Origin: Amphiduros pacificus
Taxonomy: Eukaryota; Annelida; Polychaeta; Phyllodocida; Hesionidae
Direction: 5' to 3'
Length of the DNA stretch: 64,000 nucleotides
Assembly: GCA_949316495.1 (NCBI GenBank)
Contig: OX439008.1
Coordinates: forward strand, 13,039,532-13,103,531
Positions 13,787-25,130 of the stretch are shown here, piece by piece. The position numbers and the translations under genes are program-made. How positions within the stretch are numbered: position 1 is the first letter of the stretch; every line of letters starts with the position of its first letter. The notes under the pieces were generated by a model. That model was not told the origin of the DNA. It did no database searches and was given only the letters and a program-made list of their open reading frames with translations.

Positions 13787-14575
13787 CCTGTACCAACAGG
13801 CATGGTACTGCTTCTGATAGTAATGTCCCTAATACTATCAGAGGAGGAGACTCAGATATTACACCATCTGAATCAGTAACTGACCTGGGTGTTACCTTTG
13901 ATTCCAATATGGACGTGAAGACACAAATTAGGAAGATGTGTAAAAAGGGATACTATCTCATTTGGAACTTAGCAGCAATTAGACCATGTCTAGACAAGAA
14001 GAAGGCAGTAACATTAACTCATGCTTTTGTTACTTCCACTCTTGATAATGGGAATGGTCTTCTTGCAGGTCTTCCAAGGTCTTACTTCAGGAAACTACAA
14101 TACCTGCAAAACTTTGCAGCCCGTGTAGTAGGGAAGATCAGGAAATTTGATCATATCTCAGGAAAATTGAAGGAACTGCACTGGCTTCCTGTACATGCAA
14201 GAATTGATTCTAAGATCCTCCTTTTGACATGGAAGGTCCTAAACGGTAGGGCACTGCCTTACTTGCGTGACCTACTCCAGATATAACAGGGTGACCAGTG
14301 TCTTAGATCTAATGATGGTACTTACCTATCAATTCCAAAGACTCGTCTTAAGACTGTGGGTGATAGAGCCTTCTCAGCCATCAGCCCCAGACTCTGGAAC
14401 TCTCTCCCTGTTAATATTAGGACTTGTAACTCAGACTCCTCCTTTATGAGTAGACTGAAAATGCATCTCTTCGTGAAAATTGTCCTGAACACAGCACTAT
14501 GAACAGACTTGTATGGTATCAGTGCTATATAAATTTAATTTTTATTATGACTATTATTATTATTATTATTATTGC
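13787..14575 (+). pseudogene. CR1/L2-like LINE fragment C with 3' tail
   Basis: A second copy of the same C-terminal region (DITPSESVTDLGVTFD, TLTHAFVTSTLDNGNGLLA, FDHISGKLKELHWLP, RLWNSLPVNIRT), one frame open to 14286. It is followed by the family 3' end GAACAGACTTGTATGG, TGCTATATAAATTT and an (ATT)n run. It joins head to tail to fragment B, giving a tandem chimera of two LINE 3' ends. Confidence 0.88.
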
Positions 14576-14603
14576 ATAAAAATGTGTAAATAACCACTAT
14601 GTC

Positions 14604-15202
14604 TTATATGAGCATGAATGTGTGTTCTGGTAGTCTTGCCCATGCAACTGCAATCACTACAGCCATCACCATGTCATCAACTTTGGATTGGTTCTTTCTA
14701 CTCCTCTTTCCTGAATAAATGATGCTTTGGCCCCTCCTGTAACACCTGAAGTTGCCAGCTTGTTCAAGGAAAGTCTTTACCATGACTTCACAATCCTCTG
14801 TCATGGGAATCATTGTGCCCATTCCAAATGACATGGACCCTTTTTGATTTGACAATTGGGACTCTTCATCATACTTCAGAGTGAGTAAAGTGGAAACAGT
14901 ACAGATCTGAGATGCCATGTACACTACCCCCTCATCTAGTGCTCTTTTGAAGTAGGAGACCATATTTTCTTTGTGTCGGGTGAGTACACCAGGTAAGCGA
15001 TGTCCATGTTGTGCAAATTTGATGCGAAGGGTTGTACTGCGGAAGTGGTTGTGTAATGCTGCTGCACATAGGCAGATAGGTCATGAGAAAGGTTAACGTT
15101 AGTGTCCATAAAAACCCTCACTTCTTTCTTACAAAGTAAGGGGTACAGGAGGAAGAGTGTTATCAGATTTGTAATGAAGAGATCAGCATGAATTTCATTC
15201 AT
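14604..15202 (-). pseudogene. Viral terminase-like fossil (herpesvirus-like large subunit, nuclease end)
   Basis: Minus-strand coding-like sequence resembling the C-terminal nuclease part of a DNA-packaging terminase. An acidic MDTNVN segment near the start would be the first metal site, and the pattern GKRSRKNQ...DDMVMAVVIA near the end resembles the last one in herpesvirus-type terminases. The assignment rests on motif memory only. The copy is broken (at least one break), partial and flanked by transposon debris, so it reads as an old endogenous virus fragment. Alternative: an unrelated host or transposon gene with a chance DDMVMA match. Confidence 0.35.
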
Positions 15203-15420
15203 CTTACCAAGGTGGCTTGGTTTGGTAGTGAACTGTTTTAGACCAATTATCTGAAAACAATAGCAAAAATAGAGATATGAGAAAGATACATTTGGAAATA
15301 AAACACATCTGTGAAAACCAATTTTACATAAAAAAAATATTTGAATAGTACACTACATATCACTGATGCTGTTACTGTACACAAACAAAATGACATTTCA
15401 AATTGATGACTGGTTACTCT

Positions 15421-15436
15421 TGTCTGTATCCAATGA
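15421..15436. repeat. Target-site duplication, 3' side of I/Nimb-like LINE
   Basis: TGTCTGTATCCAATGA, identical to 27830-27845. The last few bases merge with the ATGA-type tail of the element, so the true length is 12-16 bp. Confidence 0.9.
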
Positions 15437-15532
15437 ATGAATGAATGGTTGCTTAGAGGCACATCAACCACTAAGGTTATTCAGTGCCTAAAAGTGGTAA
15501 AAACAAACACGTTTATAAAATCAATATGATAT

Positions 15533-16137
15533 TGTTACATAGTGAGGGGAGCCTCAGAAGATATGGGGAAACTTGCTTGGCTAAGTGAGTTTCTGGCCAA
15601 AATGCTAATTGCCTACTCCTGTGTGGAGTGATCAAGTAGAACTACAGACTTGGATATTATGCAGTCTTTATTCGGGGTATAAACTGTACATATACATAAA
15701 TACATATACATAAATATAACCCCGAATTAGCATATGGCATGGCAATGGGCGATCAGCCTGAGTGGTTATCCGTGTAACTCCTGTGTGGAGGCGACAGAGA
15801 GTGGCGGCCTGCGGCCCATATCCCCGCACTCCTGCTCCCTCCTTGTCCTGAGTGTCGTGGCTTGGCTCTTTGCTTTCCTGGATCCAAACTGCCCATTTGT
15901 CGTGTGTGAGCCTATATGTACCCACGCGTCATCTGTGGGGGGTCGCCTACGTGGCTTCCTCACGCGTCATCAAATGGACTCGTCCTGCCTGTGTATTCAA
16001 CTTCGGCTCGTCCGTCTTACACGTGATCTCACAGAGTGGTGGTTATGGTGACTCATCAACCATCAGTATCGTGTGTTATTGTCTATGAATGTCTATATAT
16101 TTCCAAGAGTCTCTGGGTGTGTATTCTATATCCTACA
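15533..16137 (-). mobile_element. Probable solo LTR (fossil)
   Basis: A 605 bp, relatively GC-rich block with TGT...ACA ends, flanked by ATAT on both sides (15529-15532 and 16138-16141), inside the 3' UTR of the I/Nimb-like LINE. An AATAAAG polyadenylation-like signal on the minus strand suggests minus orientation. No internal coding region. Younger than its host LINE. Family not determined; a Gypsy-type LTR would fit a 4 bp duplication. Short ORFs inside it are not credited. Confidence 0.5.
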
Positions 16138-16305
16138 ATATGTAAATAATCTTGACAACACAAAATATCAACAAAATCTTTTCAATATATATAGACATAA
16201 CTAATTTGTATAAATAAATTCAATTTAAAAGACTTTAAATACCATCTGATGTTTCGTGGTTCTTGATAAATAGGCCAATGACCTAAGTAAACAAGAGCTC
16301 CACAC

Positions 16306-19099
16306 TTAAAATTGGTTATAAAGTCCTATTTGGTTTAAAAACGATACTATCACAGAAGTATCTACAGTATCAAATAACGAATGTAAATCTTGCACATTAA
16401 AATATTGAGTCCTAATTATATCAAAATCGATACATTCAATTAAAACATGTTTGATAGTCAAAGCCCTTTGACATCCAATACACTGAGGCTGATCTTCGCC
16501 TTTAAGAAGATAGCAGTGAGTCAAATGACTATGTCCAATTCTTATACGTGATAAAACAGACTCTTCTCTTCGGTTAATTCTAATATAATAGCACCTTTGG
16601 TTTTACCTAAAACAGGCTTAATTTCGTGTAGTTTATTAAAAATTGCTTCGTTCCAGTGCAATTGCCATTTAGAGCGTAAAAAAACATATTTCTTAAACTC
16701 TGTATAAGGTAAAAGCATATTTATTGGGCGCTTATCCAATGCTGCTTTGGCAGCTTGGTCAGCAGCCTCATTTCCAAGGATTCCAATATGACTGGGAATC
16801 CAATAAAAACGAATTTCTTTATTTTCCTCAGTACAGAGTCTATGATGGCGCTCAAGGATTTTGTAAATAAAAGGATTTTTCCAATCCTTTGCTTTCAATG
16901 CTTGTAAACAAGACAAAGAATCAGAAAAAATTAAAAATGTCCGATGTGGAGAAGTCTCCACATGATCTAAAGCTAGGTATAAAGCATGAAGTTCTGCAGA
17001 ATAAATAAACGTTTTTATTTGGCAGACGTTCTGAATAAATATGATTACCCTTAACAGCAGCTGCAGCAGCCGTGTCATCATCAAATGATTCATCAGTGTA
17101 AATACATTGATATCCAGTGAAAACAGATTGTATTTCTTTGTATCTATGTATATAAAGGGATGGATCGGTTGAGTATTTCTTTAATTCTGACATGGCTACA
17201 TTAATATTTAAAGTTTCATAGGTCCATGGAGGTGTTTCTGGATATTGAAATTTAGCTATTTGATTTGGATTTATATTTAAAGATTGTAAAGATTCTTTGA
17301 TGCGAATGCCAAAAGTTGGTATTGTATTAGGTTTACTTTCAAAAAGGTCTACATAATTTGGATTAAATATAGTACCATGAGCAGGATTGTCTGGACAAGT
17401 CCCAACTTTTGCAGCATACTGAAGGGCAAGCTTTTCTCTTCTTAAATCAAGAGGCAGTTCATCTGCCTCAACTGCCAAGTTATCTGCAGGTGATGTACGA
17501 AATGCACCAAGGCATAGTCGTAAACCTTGATTTTGTATAGGATCAAGCATTTTAATATAAGATGGATGTGCTGATCCATATATCATACACCCATAATCAA
17601 GCTTAGAACGTACCAGCGCTCTATACAATTGCAATAAAATATTACAGTCCCCTCCCCAATCGGTATGGGCAAGAACCCGTAATAAATCTAATGCCTTCTG
17701 GCATTTCTTCTTAACGTATTTAATGTGAGGAATAAAAGATAATTTCTTGTCAAAAATAAGTCCAAGAAACTTGGTTTCTTCGACAACAGGTATCCGAGTT
17801 TGGCCTTAATATAGATCAGGATCTGGGTGAACCTTCCATTTTTTACAAAAGTGCATACACATAGTTTTCTTTAAAGAAAATTTAAACCCGTTATGATCAG
17901 CCCATTCTTGTATTCTATTAAGATGTTGTTGGAGCTGTCTTTCTATAGTATGCATGCTTGTTAACCTGTAACATAAATTAAAATCATCAACAAATAATGA
18001 ACAAACTGTTCCAGGTCTTACACAATTTACTATGCTGTTGATTTTTATAATAAATAGGGTTACAGATAATATACTACCCTGTGGAACACCCATTTCCTGA
18101 TCAAATGCATCAGAAAGTGATGATCCAACTCGGACCCTGAATTGTCTATTTGACAAAAAATTTTGAATAAAAAGGGGTAAACAACCCCTTAATCCCATAT
18201 CATATAGTTGCTCATTATTCCAAATTTCCATGTAGTATCGTACGCTTTCTCTAAATCAAAGAAAATGCTAACCACATGCTCACCTTTTAAAAAACCCTCT
18301 CTTATAAATGTCTCTAAACGTACCAGGTGGTCAATGGTACTTCGAGTTTTTCTAAAGCCACTTTGTGCAACAGAAATATGAGCTGCAGTTTCTAAAAACC
18401 AAACTAAACGCTCGTTAATCATTCGTTCCATTGTCTTACAAATACAACTTGTTATAGCAATGGGACGATAATTATTTGAATCTGACGAGTCTTTGCCAGG
18501 TTTGGGAATGGGAATGATAGTGGCTTCCCTCCATGAAGGAGGAAAATCACCACTTTCCCAAAGTTTATCAAAAATATCTAAAAGATGCCAAAGTGATTGG
18601 TCAGGGAGGTGTTTAAGGATTTGGTAGTGAATTTGATCAGGTCCAGGAGCAGTATCATGAGATTTATCCAAAGCAAGTTTCAAATCTTCTATTGTAAATG
18701 ATTTATTATATTCTTCCAAGTTATGGGATATAAAATTTAGTTGGTTTCTTTCTTTTCTATTTTTTATTTGTTGAAATTTGGCAGAATAATTATTGGATGA
18801 GGAATTCTTGGAAATTGTTTGACCTATTGTATTGCCTATTTTAGTGGGATTTGTAATTAATTGGCCGTTATAAATTAGATGTTTGATCCTTGCTCCACCT
18901 CCCTTCCCAGTAATTTTACACACCATATCCCAGCATTTTTTAATTGGTGTACGTGGATTTAATTTAGAAACATAATCCTTCCAACTTTTTCTTTTGCTTA
19001 TTTTAATTATATAACGGGCTTTAGCTCTTTTTACTTGGCTCACTAGGTGGTAAATATATTGAACATATAGTTAATGTATTGTGCAGGGTAACCCTAACA
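16306..19099 (-). pseudogene. I/Nimb-like ORF2 remnant: endonuclease fragment, RT, RNase H, C-terminus
   Basis: Starts in the endonuclease (VRVTLHNTLTICSIYLPPSE), then jumps to the pre-RT linker (KRAKARYIIKISKRKSWKDY), so several hundred bases of endonuclease are deleted. RT blocks follow: EATIIPIPKPGKDSSDSNNY RPI, QSGFRKTRSTIDHL, FFDLEKAYDTTW, MGVPQGSILSVTLF and CSLFVDDFNLCY (VDD instead of the usual ADD). The RNase H domain has SAELHALYLALDHV, FSDSLSCLQALK and YWIPSHIGILGNEAADQAAK, with the D-E-D-D set visible. The end carries LLKGEDQPQCIGCQ. At least five frames are used, so it is a pseudogene. RNase H after RT separates the I group from CR1 and L1. Confidence 0.88.
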
Positions 19100-19109
19100 G
19101 CAGAAGCTT
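19100..19109. repeat. Target-site duplication of the L1-like LINE (3' side)
   Basis: GCAGAAGCTT, identical to 23215-23224. Joining the flanks at one copy restores a continuous endonuclease reading (NLQASA followed by VRVTLHNT), which confirms the insertion point. Confidence 0.9.
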
Positions 19110-22100
19110 TTTTTTTTTTTTTTTTTTTTTTTACCCAGAGTTTTCCTTTATTTATCCATAATTACACTCTATTATCGTTGAAGTAGCAATAATAATTAAA
19201 TTAAATATTGTCATAAAAATACCAGACTTTTTTTAATTTTTCTTCTTTTTTCTGTTGGATTGAGATGAGATGCAGTACATCTAATTTGCACTTTAGAAAA
19301 ATTTTGAAGCCAGCCAGAGTAAGTGGTGAACTGTTAATTCTACATAAGTGTATATAATTTTTAGCTAATATTATACAGAAATTCAACGAATGAAATTTGA
19401 GACCTGCTTCTGTGTGTCCAAAAAGTAAAGTTATCACATTTAAAGAGAAATCTTGACCAGTAATACCGGTCCACCATGACCCTAGCTGGCCCCAAAAAAT
19501 TTTACATGGCTCACAATATACAAATTTATGTGCTATGGTTTCTAGCTCGTCATTATCACAAAATTCACAATTAGGCAAATCAACTATTTTCATATCATAT
19601 AATCTTTTTTTACATGCCATATATCTATGAACAATTCTAAACTGGAAACATTGAAGTTTGGTGTCAGTGCAGCATTTAAAAGGCAATACAAATATTTTGC
19701 TCCATTCAAAATTTACAAAAGGAAACTCTTCTTCCCATTTAATACATGATGTTGGCTTGCAGTACATCATTTTAGTGAGCTCTTTATATACATCTCTGGA
19801 AGTTAATTTATCTATTTCCCTATTTATGTTGTTAAAAGTTACATTTGCTTTCAATTGATCTGTATTCAAGATTGGACTATTGCCCCTAACTAGTTGCTTC
19901 CATTCCCATGGAATAGCTGATCTAAGTTAAAAATATTCTAAGAAGCTAATATGCATATCAAATTTCTCTTCTATTATTTCTGTGGGCAGAAAGTTTCCAT
20001 CCCTATCCAGTATATCATTAATAAATAAAATACCTTTTGAATACCAATTTCTAAACAAAACTGTTTGCATATCTATGGTAATATAATCATTGAACCATAA
20101 TACTTCTGACCTAACATCTTTGGAATTTTTTGGATATGAGTTTTGTTTAATTTTATTCCAGAGTAGTAAAATATCTTTATAAAACAGTGGTATACACATT
20201 AATCTTGTGGCCCCTAATTTACATCTAGTCAAAAAAAGGTCATTTAGTTTCATATACGGGATATATTACTTTTTGAGTTATGGCCATTTTGCTCCATCAC
20301 TATTCAAAATTCTTTTAATCCAACTAATTTTTAAGGCATCGATTTGTAACTTGACATTGGGCATTTTTAGACCTCCCATGCTAACGTTTTGCATCATGAC
20401 ATTATTCTTAACTTTAATACTGCCAGGAGACCACACAAAATTAACAATAAGGCCTTGTATAATCTGTATATATTGATTTGGGACTGTGATTACTGAAGCT
20501 AAGTATATAAATTTTGAGAGGCCCATTGTTTTGACAATCAATATTTTTCCAATTTCTGAAAGTTGTCTTTGTTTCCAAATATTAAGAGTAACTTTGAAAT
20601 CTTTAATTTTTGGCTCATGATTTTGAGAGTCTGCCTTGTTATGAACATCAAATTCTGTCCCAAGGGTTTCAAAATTGCCATTGCTCCATCTAACAGGTAA
20701 ATCTCCATCTTCATTGTATTTATTTGATCCTATCCAAACTGCTTCAGTTTTGTCTAAATTAGGTGATAACCCAGAAATTTGCCTAAAGTCATTCAAAGTA
20801 TCAAGTACCTTTTGTGCTGATTGTACGTCTGCCACATAACATGTAGTATCATCTGCTAGCAATGAAATCTTAAATTCAGCATCTCCAATTTTTATGCCTT
20901 TTATTTGTTTTTGTTTTTCCTTATCGTTTCTGCGAGGAATTCTACAGCTAAAACAAATAGAAAAGGTGATAGCGGGCAACCCTGTCTAACTCCTCTGTTC
21001 AGATTAAACCAGCCACTTGAGAATCCATTATTTAGAATGCAACTGGCAATGTCATTATATAGTATGGAGATCCATTTCAGAAAATTTTCTCCAAAACCAA
21101 ATTTCTGTAGTACCTTTGTAATATATGACCATTCAATAGAATCAAATGCTTTCTCAAAATCTACTAACAAGATGAGCCCGGGGATATTATATAACGAAGT
21201 TAAATGGACGAGATCAGTAATGGTTCTTATGTTCTCCCCAATATATCTGTCCTGTACATATCCACATTGATATGGGTCAATTAATTTAGGTAAAATATCT
21301 TTCAGTCTAAAAGCTAAAATTTTTGCAAGAAGTTTGTAGTCTAAATTAAGGAGTGATATAGGGCGCCAATTCTTGAGAAGGAGTCTATTTTTATGCTTTT
21401 TTGGTATGAGTGTTATAATGCCTCGTCTCTGATCTATTGATAATTGTCCACTCTTAAATGCCTGATTAAAGCTGTCTAAAACTAAGTCCTCAATATTGTT
21501 CCAAAAAAATTGATAAAATTCTGCAGTAAGTCCGTCACTTCCAATCCTTTTAGAATGTTTGAATGTCTTCAAAACCTTACGGCTTTCCTCTTTAGTAATA
21601 GATTTTTCACAAGCAATCTTATCTATATCTGTAATTTTATTCAGTTTAACATTACGAAATGTGTCCATATTATCAATGTCTGTAACATGTTGTGAGGAAT
21701 ATAGCTTTTCATAAAATTTTTGTTCTTCAATCAAAATTCTTTTATGATCAGATATCTCTTCATTGCCTACTTTAATCTTGTTTATAGTCTTATCTTTAAA
21801 ATTTCTCTTTTCTAATGACAGAAAAAAATTTGTGCTTTTTTCTCCTTCCTCACACCATTTTGCTTTAGATCTTAACATGATACCCTTTTGGCGGGTGTTG
21901 TATATTGCTTCTAAATTATTTTGAACAGTATTCATATCTTCTATCTCATTGTCTTCTAAATTGTCTAAATTGTTTAAATAACTTTCTAACTTGTCTTTGA
22001 GTAAAGTTTCTTTTTTCCTGGTCTGAAAAGACTTAAATTTTGAATATTTGACTGAAAATCCTCTGATCTCACATTTAATTGTGTCCCATTTCAAGCCTTT

Positions 22101-23214
22101 ATCTTCTAAATCTCTATATTTATTCACACCATTATCAATAATTTCCTTAACCTTTTCTACATATTCAGTATCTCTCAAGAGGTCAGAGTTAAACTTCCAG
22201 AATCCAGGGCCAGATTTATTGAACTTTTCACCAGTCAATTCTATTTTAATTAGACTATGATCTGATTTAAAACCTGGTTTTAATTGGCATTTGGAGATGT
22301 TCTGGTTCAGAAAATTTGATATTAACCAGAAATCTAGACGTGTAAATACTTTGGGATTATGTTGTGTTCTAGTAAACATCTTGGTATTGGGGTTTAAAGT
22401 ACGCCAAATGTCACAAACATTAAAATTTTCCTCAACTTCTAATATATATTTAGCATATTCAGATACATTCTCCACTAATCCTCCCTTTTTATCTAATTCT
22501 GGAATTCTTACTACATTAAAATCCCCACCTAGTATCAGGTTTTCACCTCTAACAGTTTCTAATAATTCACAGAGAGTCCTAATAAATTCAATTTGGTCTT
22601 GTGGCTTATCCTTTGTGGGTGCATAAATATTGACCAGAACAAATTTATGATCTGCAACTTCAATTTCCACTATCAAAATTCTTCCCCCTTCATCTCTGTT
22701 AATAAGTCTAGGTTTGTAATCGATATCTGATGGAAAAAGTATTGCAACTCCTGTACTATTACTCTCTCCATGTGAAAACATTATCTCACCATTCCATTCA
22801 TCTTTCCATCTTTTTTCTATATTATAACTACTGTGACTTTCCTGCAAAAATACAATACCTCTATGGTTACATTTTAACCAATCAAAAACAACTAATCTTT
22901 TCTCGTTGCCTCGTATACCTCGTGTGTTAAATGAGTTTACAGTAAAACAGTAGGCCATAATCTAACAAGGATTAAGTTAAGTTTTGTTTTCACAATCTGG
23001 TACCATTTATATAAGCTACAATCGTCTACAATATTCTGAGAAAATGAACATAATATAAGAGTGAAACCTTCCTTGCAATGCAATATGACAGGAAAACGTG
23101 AAATCAATTGTGCATATTGGTGAAATGTTATGAACTTGGTGAATACACAAGTGTATACATATAATGAAATAAACAAAGTGAATTTCATATTCCTAACTAA
23201 TGTGCACAAAATGC
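19110..23214 (-). mobile_element. L1-like LINE with poly(A) tail, nested in the I/Nimb-like LINE
   Basis: Minus-strand element of about 4.1 kb ending in a poly(A) tail (T run 19110-19132 on the plus strand), flanked by the 10 bp duplication GCAGAAGCTT. It carries one long ORF2 and a short 5' leader of about 250 bp; no ORF1 is present, so it is 5'-truncated. Poly(A) tail, endonuclease-RT order and lack of RNase H place it in the L1/Tx1 group. Confidence 0.9.
19201..22958 (-). pseudogene. L1-like ORF2: endonuclease, reverse transcriptase, Cys-rich end
   Basis: A 685-codon frame (22958-20901) begins with an AP-endonuclease (SFNTRGIRGNEKR, FLQESHS, VNIYAPT, GGDFNVV, SDHSLIKIEL) and runs into RT blocks (GLTAEFYQFFW, ITLIPKKHKN, NWRPISLLNLDYKLLAKILA, CGYVQDRYIGENIR, LLVDFEKAFDSIEW, RGVRQGCPLSPFLFVLA). 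A second frame (20979-20278) continues with the catalytic LLADDTTCYV. Two more (20253-19927 and 19869-19201) reach a Cys-His segment (NCEFCDN...HKFVYCEPC), normal for L1 ends. The start MAYCFTVNSFNTRG is the expected L1 position. Three frame changes make this copy inactive, though the long first frame suggests it is fairly young. Confidence 0.9.
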
Positions 23215-23516
23215 GCAGAAGCTTGTAAATTAGTATTTAATGTTACTTTACTTTGAGGGATACAGGATTTAACAAAAATAGAAACTCCGCCATGTGCTCG
23301 GTCCATAATATCAATTGAACCAACTTTATTATAAATCACATATCCCTTAAATGTTGTGGAATTATCTTTGAATTTAGTTTCTTGTAAACAAATTACTGAT
23401 GCATTATATTTTTGGGCTAATAACTCCAGTTCTGGCCTGTTTGCATCAAATCCTCTACAATTCCATTGTATGATATTGCCGATAGCCATTTTAAAAATAA
23501 TGAGAAAAAATATATG
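23215..23516 (-). pseudogene. I/Nimb-like ORF2 start: endonuclease N-terminus
   Basis: MAIGNIIQWNCRGFDANRPE, then CLQETKFKDN and AHGGVSIFVK: the first part of an AP-endonuclease, including the catalytic-site QETK. The likely start is MAIGN at 23486. The reading is cut at the L1-like insertion and picks up again at 19099. Confidence 0.88.
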
Positions 23517-23549
23517 ATTTAGCATAATCACTTGTTAAGTTTACGATTA

Positions 23550-23736
23550 TGCTTGGAGTGCACAGGAGTAAAATTCACATCCGGAGGATCACCTGTGTCC
23601 ATCCTTTCCAAGGATTTAGTTCTATCTATCTTACTTTTTACTTAATCTTTGATTTCTTTTTTGTCTGATTTATGTATTGGTCTATTACTATTGATACTTT
23701 TTATTTTTGGATGATGTTGAGGGAGCCTGTGAAGAG
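23550..23736 (-). pseudogene. I/Nimb-like ORF1 C-terminal end
   Basis: After the Penelope-like insertion ORF1 goes on as PSTSSKNKKYQ and stops. In another frame RTKSLERMDTGDPPDVNF follows, typical of the end of ORF1 in this group. It abuts the ORF2 start at 23486. The 14 bp duplication GAGCCTGTGAAGAG (23723-23736) lies at its edge. Confidence 0.7.
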
Positions 23737-23741
23737 TTGAG

Positions 23742-24710
23742 GTCGAATTTCTCGACACCATGGTAAAGGTGGATACCGAAAAGGGTATAATCTATACAGA
23801 CCTTTACACCAAAGACACTGACACCCATAATTATCTCCATTACACCTCATCCCACCCAAAACACTGCAAAACAGGCGGTCCATATGGGGAATTTTTGAGG
23901 ATCAGAAGAAATTGCAAAAACATTGAAGACTTTGATACCCATTCCAACCTTAGAATGCAAGATTATCAAAGACGAGGATACCCACTGGATATCCTAGAAC
24001 CTTCAAGAATGAAGGCCCGCAACTCGCCCAGAGAAGAATTGCTCAAAACCAAACCAAAAACCATAACGGAGCAACCAAAAACCCCACTAGTGGTCACCTA
24101 CAACCAAGCCAACCCTAATTTCCAAAGAATTTTAGGAAAATATTGGCCATTACTACAATTGTCCTCGAACAAAGATGCGTTTCCAGACAAACCTCTGGTA
24201 GCATATAGACGCCCAAAAAATATCTCAGACAAACTAGTCAGAGCAGCTTGCAACCCCACCACACCACAACCTAAACCATCTGCACCCCCCTGCAGAAGAC
24301 CATGGAGATGCCAATTCTGTCTGTCATGGAAAAGTCACAAAACTGTGAAAAGTTCCCACACTGGACGGGAATACAAAGGTCCAGACAAATACACCTGTAA
24401 CACAAGAAACCTAGTCTACCTCATAACGTGCAGAACCTGCAAGAAACAGTATGTAGGGGAAACTTACAGGACATTCAAAGAAAGAATCAATGAACACTTA
24501 GGCTACATCAGGAGAAAGGAGTGTGACCAAGCTACAGGTCACCATTTCAATCAACCAGGTCATAGTATAGATGACATGGAATACCAAGTGATATACATAC
24601 TATACAAAAAACCAATCCCATACGACCAAACCAGAGTAACCAAGGAACTGGAATGGATTGATAAGTTGAGGACATTCAAACCAAACGGGTTGAATGAAAA
24701 GGGGAGATAA
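23742..24710 (+). CDS. Penelope-like RT C-terminus with GIY-YIG endonuclease (truncated ORF)
   Basis: Open in frame from the truncation point (EVEFLDTMVKV) to a stop at 24708-24710. The first part is the RT end diagnostic of Penelope-like elements: YTDLYTKDTDTHNYLHYTSS, HPKHCKTGGPYGEFLRIRR. Then PLVAYRRPKNISDKLVRA and a Cys motif (CQFC). The endonuclease follows, with NLVYLITC and QYVGET as the GIY and YVG strands, FKERINEHL supplying Arg, Glu in KELEWI, and the ending LRTFKPNGLNEK. No stop or shift occurs over 320 codons, so the insertion is fairly young. The ATG at 23760 is internal; the real start was lost with the 5' end. Confidence 0.88.
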   Translation, partial: VEFLDTMVKVDTEKGIIYTDLYTKDTDTHNYLHYTSSHPKHCKTGGPYGEFLRIRRNCKNIEDFDTHSNLRMQDYQRRGYPLDILEPSRMKARNSPREELLKTKPKTITEQPKTPLVVTYNQANPNFQRILGKYWPLLQLSSNKDAFPDKPLVAYRRPKNISDKLVRAACNPTTPQPKPSAPPCRRPWRCQFCLSWKSHKTVKSSHTGREYKGPDKYTCNTRNLVYLITCRTCKKQYVGETYRTFKERINEHLGYIRRKECDQATGHHFNQPGHSIDDMEYQVIYILYKKPIPYDQTRVTKELEWIDKLRTFKPNGLNEKGR

Positions 24711-24879
24711 AGAGATTATTTTCATACCATTACGCAGATTTACTATTGCAAAATAGATTACAACTTAGTCCACCATCTGCCCCTAAGACGGCGAACCAAC
24801 ACGTTCAAGCACTGAACCATACCTAAAGTTCATTTGAAACGAGGTTCAAGGTACCAAAAACGGGGAAAGAAGTCTAAAA

Positions 24880-24895
24880 ACAATATAAAAGACCA
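24880..24895 (+). promoter_or_regulatory. TATA-like box upstream of the zinc-finger ORF
   Basis: AATATAAAAGACC lies about 245 bp before the zinc-finger start codon. The spacing suits a promoter with a 5' leader. Inferred from sequence only. Confidence 0.4.
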
Positions 24896-25130
24896 ATACC
24901 CCATAAACGAATTTTCGGGCGCGCTTTGAGCATTCCAACTACGCTCCACGGCCAAATCAAGCAATCAACCCTGTAAAGAGCCGGCCAAATTCGATTTTCT
25001 CGCTAACGAGCCAGACTCAACCACTAAACAATCGGGATGCCGAGCGGCAACGCAACGTAACAATGCCGCCTCGATCTCGCCAACCAGATAACAATACACA
25101 GCAGTCCTTAGCAACACAACCAAGCACAAA

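Noticed and set aside
19085-19107. TTAGGGTTACC-like telomere motif next to the L1-like element
   Set aside because: A single occurrence that is part of the LINE endonuclease coding sequence (VRVTLHNT).
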